64,000 bases of DNA, from assembly GCF_029227915.1 (NCBI RefSeq), contig NC_079876.1:11470001-11534000 (forward strand), written 5' to 3'. The notes under the pieces were generated by a model. The model did no database searches and was not told where the DNA came from. It saw nothing but the letters and a program-made list of their open reading frames with translations. Positions 1-10,440 of the stretch are shown here, one piece after another. Position 1 is the stretch's first letter, and each line of letters opens with the position of its first letter. The position numbers were made by a program, and so were the translations under genes. The DNA is from Hydractinia symbiolongicarpus. Its lineage: Eukaryota > Cnidaria > Hydrozoa > Anthoathecata > Hydractiniidae.

Positions 1-2307
1 ACCAAAATAAAGTTTTCTGCAGATTGGAGGTCATTAAAAAATAACCAAATCAAAATCTTCTTTCTTCATAAATATAATAAAAAATTCAAAAATATAATGA
101 AATGGAACCATGGACAAAATGCCTTCATACAAATCATTGAAAACCCCAGTGTTAATAATACGTTCCACACATCGTGTTACAAATATTAAAATTATGGGCA
201 TAGTTGGGATTATTAGTTAAGTAAGGAACATTCTTGCGTAAAAATTTTAAACTACTTTTGGAGTATTTGTAAAAATATGTTACGTTTGATTCGATTCATC
301 ATGTTTCAGAAATAATGTACAAAGCATGAATTACAGACAACTAAATTTAAGCAATGAGAAGAAGAAGGATATGTATAAAGCTAATATGTTTTGCTTTAAA
401 ATATTAGCATGACAATTATTAATTTAACAGATACATTGCCAGCATCGTCATAACATTGACCTTATCAATTCTGTATATATATCATGAGAAAGTTCATAAG
501 GTTTTTAAAATGACCGTTGAAAAAGACAAACCTGAGAGCCTTCACTACAATGAATAAACCTTAAGACGTCCTCTCGCAAGTTACAATGGGAAGAATAATC
601 GTGATCACTGAGGTGTGGAGCTTGTCGTAGTGACTGCCTACATTATATTTCCCAATACCGTTAATAAAACCTGAAGGGAATGAATCTACCAAGGTTCTGC
701 AGATTAAACTTGTTTAGGTTTAATAGGTTTAGATTTAGAAATACCTTTGACGAAAAAGATTTTAAGTTAAAAGTTTGCTTTTTACAAATGGAAGAAGACT
801 CGTCATTAGTGCTAGAAGTACCACATTGATTAACTAACGTTTGGGTTAATGCAAAAGGAACAACTTCGAGATGATACACACGTTTCCTTTTTCTTTTCTT
901 TTGCTTTGTTGTCATAACATATGAACAACCTAGCTTAAAATACTGAGCAGAACGCTGTAACGTAACTTTACTCAAACTTAAAGACAGTAAAGGGATTAGG
1001 TTTAAATTGCCCAGAATGTTTGTCTTTATCGGAAAATAAAATAGATACTGGTTGTAAATTTTTATTTGAAGGTAGATGAGGAAAAATCTTCTGATTTAAA
1101 ACCGTCTTGAATCATAGCTGACAACAATCAGGATAAAAAGTTAAAATATTTCTCTTAAATAAACTGTTATAAAGGCTTATAAGAATAGCTTTATTCTGTA
1201 TAGCTACAAGATCTGCTGTCTACACAGAGTCACAGAAGAGGATAAATAGCTAGCTAACTGAAAACGTGAAAGTGCTTTCTACACAAGAAAACAAATCTGA
1301 AGATTTACATACACATACAAAAATTGGATGGTTCGAGTATAGAGAATTCTATACAAGTTATAAAGCTTTATACGGATCAAGGTTTGACAGCAACATCATG
1401 CTTTCTTCACATTCACAACTTCGCTAGCCTTGTTTTTTGTTTTTTTTTAATTTCTTGCGTATGTTCCATAGCCATATATGGAGCAAATTTTTAGCCTCTC
1501 TGCGAAATTTACTAGGCAATAGGATGCGTCCAAAATCACCATAAATGGAAGACACAAGACCGTACATAGGCATAATTTTCGCAGGTAATCCTGCGAAAAA
1601 GACTATCTGCGAAACAAAGTAAAAATTCAACACCTCAGCCTGCAAAACAAAGTGGATACTGTTATATCTTGCGAAAACTACGTGCAAAGCACGAAGCTTG
1701 TGTGCGCCGCCCGGAAAAAGATCTGTGCCGGATGCACCATTGGTGCGCCCATCCATGTTTTGGCGGTGGCGGTGGAAAAAACGACGTGTTAAAATGAGAA
1801 AAGTAGGTCAGTCGATCGCAGAGCCTGGTAACACAGTTGGTTGGGGCTTACTGGGCATTTTAATTTCGGGTCCCCCAACAGATTGTTTTCTGTTTTTCTA
1901 TTTACACCGAAGCTGTTATATATATTTTTGTGTATTACGCCTGTGCGAATGTGCACCATGGTTTACCTGGACTTACTGTTCATCCCCGTGTTAACAATTG
2001 TGTTTTTATTTAAACATAGCCTGCAAGAAAGTTTTTTTCAAAAGGGTATTATCCCTGCACGCCTGTGCAACATTCTTTAACTGTACTAAGCTGTCAGCCC
2101 ATTGTCATGATTAGATTTTTAACTTTCAGAAAAACTTATTCCGCAAAATAAAATGTTATTGATTAAATGTTTTTGCCATGACCGGTTAACAACGGTTTGT
2201 AAACTCTATTTTTATTTCAGCTATTGTTGCGGGAAAGTTATTTTTTGAAAAATATGTTACCGTCGCAACACTATAATGGTGTATGGGCTTTACTTGATTA
2301 TAACATT
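1..2307. other. Gene-free AT-rich stretch
   Basis: I see no supported gene here. The open frames are short, lack conserved motifs and have no coherent splice structure. The longest, on the minus strand at 661-975, has a lysine/arginine-rich start and is treated as unsupported. The 1480-1760 part is richer in GCGAAA-type words resembling the small MITE at 26553-26705, so it may be an old mobile-element remnant, but I could not define its ends. Confidence 0.4.
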
Positions 2308-2390
2308 CTGTATACCTGTACTAAAGCACTCCACCTGATTGTGTGGAGCAGTTTACGGCTGTTATTAAGCGCTCCAGAGAGTGTTCATCG
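2308..2390 (+). repeat. Diverged dispersed repeat, copy 1
   Basis: This stretch aligns by eye with 29865-29940: both share ATACCTGT followed by a GCGCTCCACCTG-like block, a short CTCCAC/GTGGAG hairpin and a second CGCTC/CGCTT block. The two copies keep order and spacing but differ at many bases, so this is an old interspersed repeat of unknown class. Confidence 0.4.
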
Positions 2391-2403
2391 CCGGCTCACA
2401 CCT

Positions 2404-2452
2404 TGACTAGTGGCTTACCCTGGCGTTTCGACGCCGGGTTTACCCCGCTAGT
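2404..2452. repeat. GC-rich imperfect hairpin
   Basis: GACTAG...GGCGT, a TTCG loop, then ACGCC...CTAGTC form an imperfect stem of about 20 bp in otherwise AT-rich DNA. It lies directly upstream of the old Helitron remnant at 2459-2643. It could be part of that element or of the repeat just before it; no known RNA family is recognised. Confidence 0.4.
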
Positions 2453-2458
2453 CAGTTC

Positions 2459-2643
2459 CGTCTGTCTGTCTGCGACTTTTGCAAAGAGGATTATATTCTT
2501 TACTATTTTCGTTGATAAAGTCTGTAAAACATCCCTCATAAAATTGTTCTGTAAATTACCAAACTTTGACGTTAAAATAAAGCAACCTATTTTTCCATTG
2601 TTCTTCTGCCTTAGTGGAATTTTCCACTGGTTTTATCGATTAA
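2459..2643 (+). mobile_element. Old internally deleted Helitron remnant
   Basis: The left part, beginning with CCGTCTGTCTGTCTGCGAC, matches the 5' region of the Helitron at 9749-10440 in the stretch through the ACTTTGACGTTAAA motif. The right part matches the Helitron 3' end: a CCATTGTTCTTCTGCC block, a GTGGAATTTTCCAC hairpin and TTATCGA. The terminal CTAG has decayed to TTAA. The 6.8-kb copy at 2644 is inserted directly after this TTAA. Confidence 0.6.
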
Positions 2644-3359
2644 TCTTATATATTAATTCCCTTGCGTGAGTAAAACTGTGAGTCCACGACACGGAAATCA
2701 CGGGTCACTTTCTTATGACGTGGCTGTACGCTAAAATTTAACTAAAAAAATTAGGGATGTACTTCATAGAAATCGCACATAAGGTGTAAATATATAACCC
2801 GCTGCTAATAACGATATAAATATATATACCCTTATGCCAAAAAACTCTTTGTTAGCATATATATATAGGTATCGCTACATATGAAACGGTATTAGATATT
2901 CACAAAGCATACGGACTGTTAAATGAAGTTCCTAGCATAAAACGGAAATTGTGTTTACGAAAAAGATGGCTGTTCTTTTTGAGTATTCTCTACTCTTTCA
3001 TTCAAAATAAATCTTTAAAAAAACATTTGAAGAAGAGCATGGTTTTATAAATTAATCATAGCAAGGTTCTGTAAGGTTTTTTCATGTTTTATTTTCAGTT
3101 TTGTTTATATTATTGTTGCCAGACATGTTTTATAGCTAGCATCATAAAAAGCCAACCACCAACAACAACTAGCTAGCTAGCTAGGAATATATATATATAT
3201 ATATATATGTAGCCATGTTCTTTATACCTAGCTAAGTCTCCAGTTTATATTTAAGTGACTAGCTATTAGCTGCTGTAGCTAGCTAATGCTAGCTTTACAC
3301 TAAAAAGATTCCCAGTATATATATTACCACAAAACACATCAAACGTTATTAACCCTGAA

Positions 3360-6300
3360 AATTTTAAACATTTTCCTGGGTTTTTTTTGGTTTGCGAAGT
3401 TCTTTTCCTCCAAATATTCTGAAAATAAAGTTCAGAAATTACTTATTTTTAAAATGTAAATTTGATTTGTTTCAAATTGTGGGCAAAAACCTTAATCAGC
3501 ATGCTAAAAGAACTTACTTTTCTTAATTTAGAATTACTAAACACAACCATTTTCTTACATTTAGTGTAAACTTTTGTGCGTATGGCTTATATTTAATACA
3601 CCAAAAGAGCTACTTTGTTGATTTCAATTTTATACTCTTTGTAGGCTATTTTTTCTTCTTTTTGACATTTCTGTTTTACCACTCAATTTTTACATTTTAT
3701 AAGTTATTTGAAACAGAATGGTATGAAATAGACCAAAATACCTGATCTTAGTTGTTTTTTATTTACAGGCTGTGTCTGTGAAACTTTAAGGGGAACATTT
3801 GGTGGAAGACAATGGCATGACATATACTGATAGAACTGATTTTTGTTGTGTTAGATGTTATATCTGAACCTTTTTGACATTTTATGTTAATTTTGCGAGG
3901 AAGGACCATATATATATACACAGAAGAAGAATTCAATTTTACACCTTCCAAGCTTTGTTTTTCTATATTTTGTATAAATTCTTACTGGTGAGGACTCCGT
4001 GCAATATATCGAAATGACTGATCCTTCTCGATTTAAATTTGATGTGTTCTAAATCGTATATAGTTTTGGAAATTTTGTGTAAGATTTAATGGGTAAGGGC
4101 TAGATGCAATATGTCAAAAAAACTTTTTTTGTTGAATCAGAAGCACTCCCTACAACCATTCTTTTTTTTACACTTTGTGAAGCTTTTGTGAGGAAAGAGT
4201 GTATGCAATATTATCGAAATAACTGATTTTTGTTGCAAACTGTTTTTCTTTGGCATTTTGGATTAAAATTTTGTTTTAGAGGGCATATGCAGTAGATATA
4301 TGTACTGAAATAGTTAAATTTTGCAAACTTTGATTTTGTCGTTACCTCTCATTTTTTACATTTTGATTAAACTTTTGTGGGAGACCGTCGATATGCGAAG
4401 GACCAAAATAAGAGATTTTAGTATTACTTAGAATTTGTATTTTGTGTTGCAAAATTGGTGCAAAAATTGACATAAAATGAACTTATATACAGATTGATTG
4501 CTGTTGTTTAACATGACTCATTATGACTTATATATATATTTTATGAAAATTTGTGACAGAATACTATGTGAGATTTGAAATTTTGTTTACTTTATTGATG
4601 GTAAAACAGCATGCAAATTGCTAAAAGGACTTTATTAATTTTAGATTTAAACACCGTTATTTTGTTGGCATTTTGTCTAAAGTTTGGTGAGGAAGGACTG
4701 TATGCAATATATCAAATAATGTTTTATTGCATTATAATTTGTCCTTGCAAATCCCTTTTTTTACACCTTAGATAAAAAATTCTGTCAGAGGCACAATTTA
4801 TTGTTTATTTTTCACATTGTGTGTCAACCTTTGGCAGGGTTTGCAATAAACTAACTGATTTTAACATATACAATGAGAGAGATTTGTGTTTGACATTGAT
4901 CAGCTTTTTTGTATATATGTGGCGTTTTGAGTGATTTAAATTTTATGGGTGAGATGTATGTTGAAATGCTTTTGGAAACTTCTTTCCGAATAATTTTCGC
5001 ATTTGTCAGATGGTCAGAGCAAGTAATTTTAGTAGATTTAGATTTTAAATGTCACATAAATACTGCAGTTGTTGAAAACCTTTAATTTTTTTGGTCATCT
5101 CTTATAATATTATAATAATACGGAGAGTGTGTCCGTCTGTCTGTGACAGGCAAAGTTGATGTGGTCATTTTCCCTTGATGTTGCCGAAATTTCCTTTGAA
5201 GTCACCGAAAAAATTATGTCCATTTTGCTGGCGGGTTTACTTTGTTTACATCACGTGATCAAAATGGAGCAACTTGATTTGCTGAAATAAATTTAACGGC
5301 TTTCTTTACAAAAATGGTGTCCCTTGACACCGAAAAAAAACAACAACAGAAGAACGGTCCCTCTGTCTTGAAAAAAGTAATTCAGAGAAAGAAGAGTCCA
5401 AGAAGTGAAGTAAGAAGTGGTAGTTAGAGCTAGAAGTAAAGTAGTAAAGTTAGAATTAGAAAATAAAAGTTGGAGTTTGAAGTGGATTTAAAATCAATAA
5501 TAGTAAGAACTTTGATGTATTCAGACGTTTAGTTTTTATGTCACTGGAACAAGCAGACTCGCATTTTCCAAGAAAAGCCTCAAATTCTTGAAGTTTTATA
5601 TTTTACCGCTTTTTTTAAAAAAAAACCTAGCCACCATATTTGTTTATGTTTTTGTTGCATAATTAATGATCCCCTGGCGTGTAACTAATGTGTTTGTCCT
5701 AAAATTCAAAATGCTGCATAAAGCTGTTAGCTAACTAACAAACGGAAAACTTTGGTTTGTTGAACTTACTTTACTGCTTATTGTAATGTTATTATTTTTA
5801 CATTACTATTGTTTCTCTTTATGTGTGTTTTACTAAGCATAAATAGCTAGCTTTAGTTATAGCTAAGTGTTCCCAGTTTAGATATATTTAACTGGGGGTC
5901 TTAGCTACTGTTAGCTAGCTAATTTAGCCTCTCCAAGTCCTGCTCTCTTATCCCATGGCTAGCTCTAACCTATGAATTATGTTGTTATTCCTTTTTTTTA
6001 ATATGTATAGCGAGCTAACTTAGTTTACCTATCTTAAACTTCTCTTCTTTTATGAGCAAAATCTTTCAAAGACTTAAACTTTGGACAGGATAGTAGGATG
6101 TATTTTTCTAAGAGTATAATTATTTTCATATTTCCTGTAAACTTTACAAGGGGACCCAAGCAATTTTTTTCAGAATTTAAAGCATGTGTGTTAAGTTATT
6201 TTTTATTGTTTTGTTTCTGACATCCTGTTAAACTTTTGTCAGCCTACATGTAAAATTCCAGGTTATTTTTACAGGGGGTTGTAGACATTTGATTGGCAAT

Positions 6301-8735
6301 TTTACGTGGGGTTATGACTTTATTTTAATTTATGAGAGGATGGTATGGTTGTTTGTGTTTTTGTTTATGTTGCAAACTGCTGCTTTTTAAAATTTTGTGT
6401 AAACTTTTGTGGGAAAAAGACCACATGCAATATACTGAAAGAACAAATTCACGTTTTTGTTAACGTTTTTGTTAAGAATTTTAAAATTGTAATAATAACT
6501 GTGTTTGGTGATAATGAAAACTTTTTTGTTTTTAATATTATATGAAATGCCTGATTTTTCTATGATTTGATGTGTTTCATAACCTTTTTGTGGAAGATTT
6601 ATGGGCAATGGCAATATAGGACATGCAAAAAATAGACTGATTTTTGTTGATTTGGATGTGCTCCTTAAAAACAAATCTGTTTTACATTTTGTATAAACTT
6701 TTGTGAGGACAGACCGTATATACACTCTGTTTTCCAAAAACAATATCTTTGTTGATTCAAATTTACTCCTTATTCATTTTTGACATTCACGTTTAAAATA
6801 TTTGGTAAAGGTCACTACAGATCATCGTACTCAGGAAAAAATTTTTGTATTCTTAACCTGTTCATTTTTACAATTTGTGTATATTTTTTGGGAACAGGAT
6901 AGTATGTAATCGAAGAAATGATTTTCCAGATATAAATTTTATGTTTTTTGACACTTTGATTGAATTATTAAAGGTTTTTCACAAAGTGGAGATGTGTTAT
7001 TTCTGACTTTATTATTTGTTGGTGTTGTACATGATTCTATACATTATTTTGATTATTATTTCAAGCTCTATACATAATGATCTTTGTTGATTCAAGTTTA
7101 TTCTTTGCTCATTGATTTTTTGACATTTAGGTTTAAAATTGTTGGTAAAGGGCAGTATGTTTTAACTTTTTTGAGGGAGTACAACACCGAAAAAACTTGT
7201 GTTTTTTTTTATATTTTGTATAAATTCTTACCGGGCAGGACAACAAACCGAAATGACTGATCCCTCTCTATTTATAAATTTGATGCATTCCAAATCGCAG
7301 TTTTTTGAAATTTTGAGTAATATTTAATGAGTACAAGATACAAATACTGATTTTTGTTGAATCAGAAGTATTTCCTAGAACCATTCTTTTTTTTCACTTT
7401 TGTGGAGAAAAAGTGTATGCAATATCATCAGAATAACTGATTTTGTTGCAAACTGTTTTTCTTTTTCACATTTTGGATTGAAATATTGTTATAAAGGGCA
7501 TATATCAATAGACATATATATACCAAAATAATTAAATTCTGCAAACTTTGATTTTGTCGTTCACCTCTCATCTTTTATATTTTGATTAAACTTTTGAGGA
7601 AAATCATAGGAATTATTTAGAATATGTATTTTGTGTTGGAAATTTAGTGCAAAAATTGACGTAAAATGAACTGTTAAATTGATTGTTGTTGTTTTAACAT
7701 GAATTATGACTCAAACTTTGTTTTTGCATTTCTAATTTGACTAATTAGCCTAAAAATTTGCCAATTGGTTTTACACTCTGTTCTTTTTTATATATATTTT
7801 ATGTGAACATAGAAGTACACAAGTAAAGTTAGAAGCCACAAGAAGTTAATTCGAAAGTGAAGAGTGGAGCTAGAAGTAGTAAAGAAAAGTTAGAAGTAGA
7901 AAATGAAAGCTTGGGTTTAAAGTAGATTTGGATTCACAAATAGTAAGAACTTTTTAGATATTTTTAGACGTTATGTTTTTATGTCGCTAGAGTTACGTGT
8001 CAGGCAGACTCGCATTTGCCAGGAAAAAGTCACTTAAGAGCTTCAAATTCTTTATATTTTACCGCGTTTTTTTTTACACTTTTTTGCATAATTAATGTTA
8101 TCAAACAAATGTGCTAGCGAAACTTTTGGTTTGTTGAACTTTTTATATTGCTATTGTTTCTCTTTATATGTGTTTTACTAAGCATAAATAGCTAGCTGGC
8201 GTCTTCCCAGTTTAACTATATTTAACTGGGTATCTGTCTTATCTAATGTTACCTTCAAGCTCCATATCTAAACCTAGCTAGCTAACTGATGATTAATGTT
8301 GTTATTCCTCTTTTAGCTATTTATATCCACCTTAGTAGTCAAACTTAGGGATCTTATTTGAGCTCGAATTATGATGTAACAAGCCCCAAAATCTTTTAAA
8401 GACTTATTGAACTTTTAGGGTAGTGTGAGGAAAAATTTTACTTTAAGAGGAATGATTTTGTAAAACTAAAGTGTGTGCGTTAATTAGAGTAAGTTTTATT
8501 GTTTTGTTGTTGACATCCTGTTAAACTTCTGTAAGCTCGCATGTAAATTACAAGGTTATATATTTTTACAAGGGTAGTGGTTGATATTTTTACAAAGTTT
8601 GTTGACATTTTTTGGGAAATTTACCTGGGTTTTTTACATTTGTGGTTAAAATTTCTCAGCAGAGAATAGTATGGTTGCCGATTATATTGTTTGTGTTGCA
8701 AACTGCTGTTTTTTAAATGTTGTGTAAAAGTGAAT
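3360..8735 (+). repeat. Degenerate ~105-bp tandem array inside the left Helitron, with nested direct duplications
   Basis: A loose unit recurs about every 100-110 bp. It contains an ACATTTTGT-like word, AAACTTTTGTGAGGA, a TATGCAATATATCGAAA-like word and TGATTTTTGTTG. Larger direct duplications overlie it: about 3958-4560 resembles 7205-7805, and about 5395-6415 resembles 7845-8735, with small indels. The same array occurs reversed in the right copy at about 11184-16559. A (TA)n microsatellite at 3187-3209 and GCTAGCTAGC-rich patches flank it. No coding potential is evident. Confidence 0.65.
5099..5345 (+). mobile_element. Internal Helitron 5' end within the left copy
   Basis: TCTTATAATATTATAATAATACGG followed by GTGTCCGTCTGTCTGTGACAGG is the same 5' signature as in the other Helitron copies of this window. 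It continues into sequence shared with the fragment at 51950-52137. No matching 3' hairpin and CTAG follows nearby, so this is a 5' piece carried inside the larger element. The mirror copy lies at about 14574-14820. Confidence 0.55.
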
Positions 8736-9478
8736 TTAGACGATAATAATACGCTAGGTGTGTCTGTCTGTGTGTCTGTGACAGGCAAAGTGGATGTCTT
8801 CATTTTCCTTTGATGTTTCCGAAAAATGCATGTCTAATATGTTAAATTTTCTGACGTTACGACGCGACGAAAATAACACTACTTTTACGTCAATATCCTA
8901 TATTAAATTAATGAAGCCATTACAGTGCACCTAAAACTTTGAGGCCAAATAACTTGGAAACGAGGTGGTGACGTCAATGATTTTTCACCGCGTGGGTAAC
9001 TAGGGACCAACTAGGACCAATTTGGGTAATTTTCCCAAACCTGGGTCCCCGAATCCGTTTCGGAATGGACGGGTTGATGACGTCATCGAAAAACCTTCAA
9101 ATCCTAATATCTCTGCAACCGTTTGTCAAAAATACGCGATCCTATACATTTTCTTGATAAGCGTTTCAAGACCTACACAATGAAGGCGGCAGGTATACAA
9201 ATTTCTAAAAAAAAAATTTGGGGGGTTTGACTGGCCATTGCTGACATCAGCAAAATGTTAAAACCCTTATGTCTCATTAACTGCTTATCAAAAAGATATG
9301 ATCATATACATTTTCTTGGTCAGCATTTTAACATCTGCATAGTACAGGCAACGAATAAACTAAATTTCGCCAAATATTTTTGTAATTGCACTCCTGACGT
9401 CGGCAAAAAATCTAAAACAACCTACTTTTCCATTGTCCTTCTGCCTAAGTGGATTTTTCCACGGGCCTTATCGACTAG

Positions 9479-9630
9479 TCTATATAGTAATACGCTAAGT
9501 GTGTCTGTATGTCTGTGACAGGCAAAGTGGATGTGTTCATTTTCCTTCGATGTTGCCGAAAAATGCATGTCTAATATGTTAAGTTTTCTGACGTTACGGC
9601 GCGACGAAAATAATACTACTTTAACATCAA
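9479..9630 (+). mobile_element. Helitron 5' fragment abutting the left copy head to tail
   Basis: It starts TCTATATAGTAATACGC immediately after the CTAG of the 6.8-kb copy, so the junction reads CTAG|TC with no spacer. It continues with the GTCTGTGACAGGCAAAGTGGATG signature and stops where a minus-strand mini-Helitron begins at 9631. Confidence 0.6.
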
Positions 9631-9748
9631 CTAGCTGTTTCCCGTGGAAGAATCCACTGTATTCCATTTAATTTATGTAGCAGATATATGTCCATCAAAA
9701 AACAAACAATACAGCAGTGCGCATCTTACATCTGCATTATTATATAAA
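9631..9748 (-). mobile_element. 118-bp mini-Helitron
   Basis: Read on the minus strand, it runs from TTTATATAATAATGC (a decayed 5' end) to a GTGGATTCTTCCAC hairpin and CTAG at 9634-9631. It directly follows the CTAG end of the Helitron at 9749-10440 in the same orientation, giving another head-to-tail junction. Confidence 0.5.
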
Positions 9749-10440
9749 CTAGTCGATAAGGCCCGTGGAAAAATCCACTGAGGCAGTATAAAAATGAAAA
9801 AGAAGCCTTATTTGAATTTTGATGACGTCATCAACCCATCCACAAAAAATAATTCAGACGCTTGTTTTCACGTTGCCTCTATTGTGTAGAGGTTAAAGCG
9901 CTAATCAACAAAACGTATATGATCATGTGCTTTTGATGAGCAGTTAATGAGATGGCCCGTCAAAACCTAAAAATTTTTTTTTGGAAATTCTTATACCAGT
10001 TGCCTTCATGGCATAGATCGTGAAACTCTGATCAAGAAAATGTATAGGATCATGTACTTTTGATAAACGGTTGCAGAGATATTAGGGTTTGAAGGTTTTT
10101 TGATGACGTCAATAACCCGTCCATTCCGAAACGGATTCGGGGACCCAGGTTTGGGAAACTTACCCAAATTGGTCCCAAGTGGTCCCTAGTTACCCACGCA
10201 GGAGATGACGTCAGTTATTTCCACCCGTTTCCAAGTTATTTAGCCTTAGATTTAAAAGTGCAATGCAATGGATTCACTAATCTTAATATACTTTCCTTTG
10301 ACGTCAATATTGCTTTAACGTCAAAGTTTGCTAATTTACAGAACAAATTTATAGGCAATGTTTTATAGACTTTATCAAAGAAATTTTATCTACTTTGCAA
10401 AAGTGACAGACAGGCACACTTAGCGTATTATTATAAGAGA
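9749..10440 (-). mobile_element. 692-bp non-autonomous Helitron
   Basis: On the minus strand it starts TCTCTTATAATAATACGC at 10440 and ends at CTAG (9752-9749) followed by T. A GTGGATTTTTCCAC hairpin lies just before the end. The middle carries the TGACGTCA-rich block with GACGGGTT and the repeated AGTTACCCACG/GGTCCC motifs shared with the other copies. The right 6.8-kb copy is inserted exactly at its TC end. Confidence 0.65.

Larger units (their letters stand above)
2644..9478 (+). mobile_element. 6.8-kb non-autonomous Helitron-like element, left copy
   Basis: The element begins with TC at 2644, preceded by A at 2643, and ends with CTAG at 9475-9478, followed by T at 9479. These are the Helitron terminal rules (A|TC...CTRR|T). 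A GTGGA/TCCAC hairpin with a TTTT loop lies 12 nt before CTAG, as expected for a Helitron 3' end. It is matched base for base (coordinate sum 19919) by 10441-17275 in the opposite orientation. I found one difference, two adjacent bases at 8008-8009 against 11910-11911. No Rep/helicase reading frame is present, so any movement must depend on enzymes in trans. The interior is satellite-like, with one internal Helitron 5' end near 5099 and a smaller Helitron unit at about 8740-9478 supplying the 3' end. Confidence 0.75.

Noticed and set aside
661-975. Minus-strand 104-codon frame as a gene
   Set aside because: It has an acceptor-like CTGCTCAG inside and a basic patch, but no domain, no partner exon and a low-complexity tail.
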